Positions 5,272 to 9,207 of a DNA stretch of 9,207 bases are shown one piece after another; position 1 is the first letter of the stretch, and every line of letters begins with the position of its first letter. The DNA is from Candidatus Melainabacteria bacterium (GTDB lineage: Bacteria > Cyanobacteriota > Vampirovibrionia > Obscuribacterales > Obscuribacteraceae), in NCBI GenBank assembly GCA_003175915.1, contig PSRH01000096.1, forward strand, positions 1-9,207. Reading direction: 5' to 3'. The translations under genes and the position numbers were made by a program. The notes below the pieces were generated by a model, which was not told where the DNA came from, ran no database searches, and saw only the letters and a program-made list of their open reading frames with translations.

Positions 5272-8200
5272 TTAGACCGGAAGCGAGAACATGTTTCCAG
5301 AGGTCGCCGCAACTTTGTCGCCAGGCAGGATAATGCCGAAAAGATTCAAGGGATCGGATGCCGAAAGGGTAACTTTGCTATTGGTGGGTTGGCGGTTACG
5401 CATCAGGCGCAGAGACTCGAGAGCCACAGGTAAGGCAAATTGCTCACCGTTAAAGCCGCTAACGAAGCGACCACCGCGTACCTCGCCGCGCGCTTCCATC
5501 AAACGGAAATGGAACAACAGTGACCGCCAACTGGGAATATTTGCTTCGCGCATTAATAGGTCCCTGAATACGATACCATAGCGGTTCAGCAACATCCGGC
5601 AAGTTGCTTCTATCGCTCTGTCCCCTTCTGTGGCATCATGACCGTAGAGAAGCGACCATCTACCCGTACTGTCTCTCGGCCGGAGATGGCGACCCCTACC
5701 TCGGCCGGCCCGTCGCTGAGGGTCTATCAGAGCTCTTATATTGTCGAATCCGTCCGCGGTAATGACTCCGGCGGCCACCAGCTCCCAGAGCGCGGTTTCC
5801 ACCTCGGCTTTTAGTAAATTAGTCGCTCTCACTATATCTGGAAAAAAGCTGGCTCCTCTTTGCGCCAGGAATTGCTTGACGGCCCGAGCGGCAGCGCTCA
5901 GGTTTAATTTCTCGGCCGTGCTGTTTTGCGTGTGTTGGGGTGTAAGCCAGTCGACATCGTCCCGGACGAAGAACGTTATCGGTGCCACACTGGTAGGAAT
6001 TACTCTTCGACCGCGGCTATACTTTTTGCCATTGCCATTTGTAGTTGCCGTTAGGTCAGCGTCAGCCTCTTCGTTGGCAAGAGGGGCTGACTCCTTACGA
6101 TACATTGCTGGGTGAGGAGACAGACGGCCCCAACCTATTGCCCCCGTCAAGCAGAGATTGTCTAAAATCTCTGGTTCGTAATCAGAGATTCGTCGTGCAA
6201 GAATGTGATCCTCCCAGGCATTGGCAGGAATTTCAAAACCTTGTAACTGTCTGATTACCTCTAGCGTCCCCCGCGCACCGGTCAACTGCGTGCCGGGTGC
6301 AACGTGCTGCCAGTGAGCTAACCAGCGAACAAAAATCGCAGGTGAAACCGGCTCTATCTGGCTACGCAGTTTGCTGATTGTCAGATTGTGAATGCGGGCG
6401 AGTAAACGCCGCTCGCACCATTGAATCAGGTCGCTTTGCTCGCTAGCAGGAATGTCAGTTCTAAAGCTGCCGCGCAGAACTGAACCGCTTGCCTCAAGTT
6501 TAAGCATGGCAATTTCAACTTCGCGAGGCGGCAGATGGAGTAGAGCGGACAGTTCTCGAGCCGTAGTTGGCCCCATATAGGTCATCCAACCCTGGACGAT
6601 CTTGTGAATTACTTCTTCAGGAACTTGTACCTCAACCTTTACTTCAGGTAGCCGCCTTTGTACCTGAAAGTGCTCGTAGACGGATTGAAAGGCGCGCAGG
6701 CGCTCTGCGCAAACCCAAAGCGTGACACCGTTATTAGCTGTTGCTCTGGTAGCTCGTTGCTCCACTTCCAGTTCGCCCAGATACTTAAGCCATCTGCTCC
6801 TGGGAGACGGACAATTGAAGCCCGGTAGATCTTCCGGCAAAGCAATAACAGTTTGCAAGAAATCGTGCAGCTCGTCGGCATTCCGTAGGTCCGGCCATGC
6901 TTCAACAATCACCCTCTCGATCGCTTGCTGGTCCAGTTTGCCCATTTCGGCGGCAAAGTCCGCCGGCGTAACTCGCCGCATTTCCACCGCTCTCGATCGC
7001 CTTTCTTCTAGGGGTGCATCATCAAGATAAGCGTACGGGTTGGCGTTAATGATCTCGTGTGAGAATGCCGACGGGATTGGTGTGTCGATAGCAACGCATT
7101 CGATCTCTTTGTTGGCTATCCCTTTGAGAACATTTTCCAATCCAGCCAGGTCCATTGCTTCGTAGAGCACGTCTTTCATCACTTCATTGATTAGTGGGTG
7201 ATCGGGCAGCTCTATGTCACCGACCTGATTGTCCTGGCAGGCCGCTGCTTGCGGAAAGACGGAGGCCAGGAGGTCGTCCGAACGCATCCTTTGCAAATAA
7301 GGTGGTACCTTTTTCCCGTTGGCGAAGCGCAAGAGCGCCAGCGATCTTGTTGCATCCCAGCGCCAGCGCGTGGCAAATACGGGTGCTGCTAAAGCTGCTT
7401 GTTCGAGATCATGACGAACAGTTGCAGTATTTAGGTACTGGAAAACATCAGGCAGGGGAAAGCTGTGTTGCTCAGCAAGCGATATGACTAGGCCGTTGTC
7501 AGTGCCGGCCGCTTGCAGTTCAAAATTGAAACTACGGCAGAATTTCTTACGGAGTGCCAGGCCCCAGGCCTTGTTGATCCTTCCGCCAAACGGAGCGTGA
7601 ATAACCAATTGCATGCCACCACCTTCATCAAAGAAGCGCTCGGCGATGACAGTTTGTTTCGTCGGTACAGTTCCAAGAATCGCCCGACCTTCAATAATGT
7701 ATTCGGCAAGTTGCTCTGCACCAGAATCGTCTACAAGGCATTCGGATCTTAACCATTCTGTTGCTTTGACAAACTGCTCGTTGTTCTTAAGCGTCAGGTC
7801 GGGACGTAATGCCCTTGTCATGTCGCTAACTGATTTTCGCAGGTCAGCTACGTGTTGCGAAAGCTCGATAGTGCGCGCAGGACCCTCACCCAACCAGAAG
7901 GGTACGGTAGGAGCCATGCCGTGTGCATTCTCTACCAATACTCGACCAGCCTTGTTTTCGACACGACGAATGCGCCAGGAAGTATTGCCGAGCAGGATAA
8001 TGTCACCCTTATTGCTTTCTACGGCAAAGTCTTCGTCGAGCGTTCCTACTGTTGTTTCTTCTGGCTCAACGACAACCGCATAAGTATTGGTTTCCGGAAT
8101 GGCACCACCATTGGTGATTGCCGTCATTCTGGCGCCTCTCCGTCCTTTAACCTTGTGATTCACCTGATCACGCAGTAAGTAACTTCCATATCGACCCCTT

Positions 8201-9207
8201 GCCGAAGAGATTCCTTCTGAAAGCATAGAGATGATGCTGTCAAACTTCTGGCGCGTCAAAGAACGGTATGGATATGCACGTGTGACCAACGCGAAAAGCT
8301 CGTCCTCTTGCCAATCTTCTGATGCACAAATTGCCACAATTTGCTGGGCGAGTATATCAAGCGGGGCATCCGGGACGACGAGTTTATCGAGGTCTGTTTG
8401 ACGAATCGCTCTTGCCAGAGCCGCCAGCTCGACAAGCTCGTCCCGCGTCAAAGCAAACAGTCTTCCCTTGGGTACAGCTCCTCGCCAGTGTCCGGCTCGG
8501 CCAATTCTTTGCAATGCTGTGGCAATTGCCCGAGGCGAGCTGATTTGGCAGACGAGATCAACAAAGCCAATATCAATGCCAAGCTCCAGTGATGCCGTGG
8601 CCACCAGAGCTTTTATCTCACCGTTCTTCAGCTTTCTTTCTGCGGCCAGTCGAAGCTTTCGCGATAGGCTGCCATGGTGGGTAGCGACGGCGTCTTCTCC
8701 CAATATCTGGGTGAGTTGCATGGCAACGCGTTCGGCTAATTTGCGCGTGTTGACAAAGATCAGTGTAGATCTATGCTCGTTAGCCAGCTGAGCAATGCGC
8801 TTATAGGTCCACTCCCATATTTCGTGGGTGACGATCGGACCAAGAGTGAGGTCAGGAACTTCTATTGCTAAATCGAGTTTTCGTCGTTGACCGACATCGA
8901 CAATTACTGGTAGGGAAGCATCATTGCCGGCGATGAAGTGGGCCATCAATTCGATCGGTTTCTGGGTGGCCGACAGAGCGATGCGGGTGGGTCTTTTCGC
9001 TGAAAGCGCGTCAAGCCTTTCCAAGGAAAGTGACAAATGGGCGCCTCGCTTATCGTCGGCCATAGCATGAATTTCGTCGATGATCACAGTTTCGACATGA
9101 CCTAGAATTGCCCGACTCTTTTCGGCTGTAAGCAGAATGTAGAGTGATTCTGGTGTTGTCACCAAAATATGTGGTGGTTTGCGCAACATCGACTGACGTT
9201 CGGACGC
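5272..9207 (-). CDS. lhr: Lhr-family ATP-dependent DEXH helicase, N-terminus cut by window edge
   Basis: Lhr proteins are large superfamily 2 helicases that move 3' to 5' on single-stranded DNA and unwind DNA or RNA-DNA hybrids; they are tied to DNA repair. About 1311 residues are visible, and the frame is open to the right edge. Walker A and motif I lie outside. Counting from the internal Met at 9187-9189, TTPESL is at 11-16, the Walker B box DEIH at 38-41, SATQ at 73-76, TLIFVNTRK at 142-150, ATASLELGID at 197-206 and QRIGRAGH at 227-234. Then come the Lhr-core winged helix and beta region and a long C-terminal part with the signature stretches EPVSPAIFVRWLAHWQHV, LTGARG, YEPEILDNLCLTGAIGWGRLS and DPLNLFGIILPGD just before the stop. 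This length and the C-terminal region separate it from the shorter ligase-associated DEXH helicases. The six codons before that Met continue the family match, so it is not the start. It heads the lhr-DUF72 pair. Confidence 0.97.
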   Translation of the reverse strand, partial: ASERQSMLRKPPHILVTTPESLYILLTAEKSRAILGHVETVIIDEIHAMADDKRGAHLSLSLERLDALSAKRPTRIALSATQKPIELMAHFIAGNDASLPVIVDVGQRRKLDLAIEVPDLTLGPIVTHEIWEWTYKRIAQLANEHRSTLIFVNTRKLAERVAMQLTQILGEDAVATHHGSLSRKLRLAAERKLKNGEIKALVATASLELGIDIGFVDLVCQISSPRAIATALQRIGRAGHWRGAVPKGRLFALTRDELVELAALARAIRQTDLDKLVVPDAPLDILAQQIVAICASEDWQEDELFALVTRAYPYRSLTRQKFDSIISMLSEGISSARGRYGSYLLRDQVNHKVKGRRGARMTAITNGGAIPETNTYAVVVEPEETTVGTLDEDFAVESNKGDIILLGNTSWRIRRVENKAGRVLVENAHGMAPTVPFWLGEGPARTIELSQHVADLRKSVSDMTRALRPDLTLKNNEQFVKATEWLRSECLVDDSGAEQLAEYIIEGRAILGTVPTKQTVIAERFFDEGGGMQLVIHAPFGGRINKAWGLALRKKFCRSFNFELQAAGTDNGLVISLAEQHSFPLPDVFQYLNTATVRHDLEQAALAAPVFATRWRWDATRSLALLRFANGKKVPPYLQRMRSDDLLASVFPQAAACQDNQVGDIELPDHPLINEVMKDVLYEAMDLAGLENVLKGIANKEIECVAIDTPIPSAFSHEIINANPYAYLDDAPLEERRSRAVEMRRVTPADFAAEMGKLDQQAIERVIVEAWPDLRNADELHDFLQTVIALPEDLPGFNCPSPRSRWLKYLGELEVEQRATRATANNGVTLWVCAERLRAFQSVYEHFQVQRRLPEVKVEVQVPEEVIHKIVQGWMTYMGPTTARELSALLHLPPREVEIAMLKLEASGSVLRGSFRTDIPASEQSDLIQWCERRLLARIHNLTISKLRSQIEPVSPAIFVRWLAHWQHVAPGTQLTGARGTLEVIRQLQGFEIPANAWEDHILARRISDYEPEILDNLCLTGAIGWGRLSPHPAMYRKESAPLANEEADADLTATTNGNGKKYSRGRRVIPTSVAPITFFVRDDVDWLTPQHTQNSTAEKLNLSAAARAVKQFLAQRGASFFPDIVRATNLLKAEVETALWELVAAGVITADGFDNIRALIDPQRRAGRGRGRHLRPRDSTGRWSLLYGHDATEGDRAIEATCRMLLNRYGIVFRDLLMREANIPSWRSLLFHFRLMEARGEVRGGRFVSGFNGEQFALPVALESLRLMRNRQPTNSKVTLSASDPLNLFGIILPGDKVAATSGNMFSLPV

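Noticed and set aside
5291..8791. Several plus-strand ORFs of 70-160 codons opposite the helicase gene
   Set aside because: They lack ribosome sites and recognisable products and lie opposite a strongly conserved gene; they are antisense shadows.
5272..9207. Ligase-associated DEXH helicase of the LigB-type repair cluster
   Set aside because: The protein is over 1300 residues in the window and carries the full Lhr C-terminal region, whereas the ligase-associated helicases are much shorter; the ligase here is LigD type and not in the same operon.

Overview
This 9.2 kb window comes from a bacterial chromosome with roughly balanced base composition. It shows no insertion sequences, phage genes, tRNA, rRNA or CRISPR array. 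The gene set is LigD-type ligase, Lhr helicase, a DUF72 protein, a patatin-like lipase, a START-like exported protein and a lipoprotein. The lipoprotein box and the exported proteins fit a diderm bacterium. An uncultured lineage with mid-range GC, for example non-photosynthetic Cyanobacteria/Melainabacteria relatives or Acidobacteria, is a guess, since no phylogenetic marker is present.

Layout from left to right. The window opens inside ligD on the minus strand. Only the N-terminal 3'-phosphoesterase domain and the start of the ATP-dependent ligase domain, including the adenylated lysine, lie inside; the rest runs off the left edge. Its GTG start sits behind a Shine-Dalgarno that can fold into a small hairpin. 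A 560-base stretch follows that holds at most one small uncertain plus-strand ORF (1067-1273). Then comes a plus-strand coiled-coil lipoprotein (1367-1744) with a structured leader, a minus-strand exported SRPBCC/START-like protein (1756-2415), and a plus-strand all-helical protein (2602-3099). The helical protein reads as a hemerythrin-like four-helix bundle that has lost nearly all of its metal ligands. A hairpin followed by a T-rich run separates it from the convergent block on its right.

The right half is one minus-strand block in the order lhr (5272-9207, N-terminus off the right edge), DUF72/YecE-like (4470-5207) and an exported patatin-like phospholipase (3212-4336). The lhr-DUF72 gap is 64 bases, shows no terminator, and carries a strong ribosome binding site, so co-transcription is plausible. 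A 7-bp stem-loop at the end of the DUF72 gene may partly separate the patatin gene.

Two nucleic-acid repair genes, lhr and ligD, lie within 9 kb but are not in one operon, and no ku gene is visible. The remaining genes look like envelope or lipid-handling functions. No clear new defence or mobile system is visible. The items most worth a second look are the ligand-less hemerythrin-like protein, the possible ribosome-site-masking hairpin of ligD, and the nested inverted repeats in front of the lipoprotein gene.
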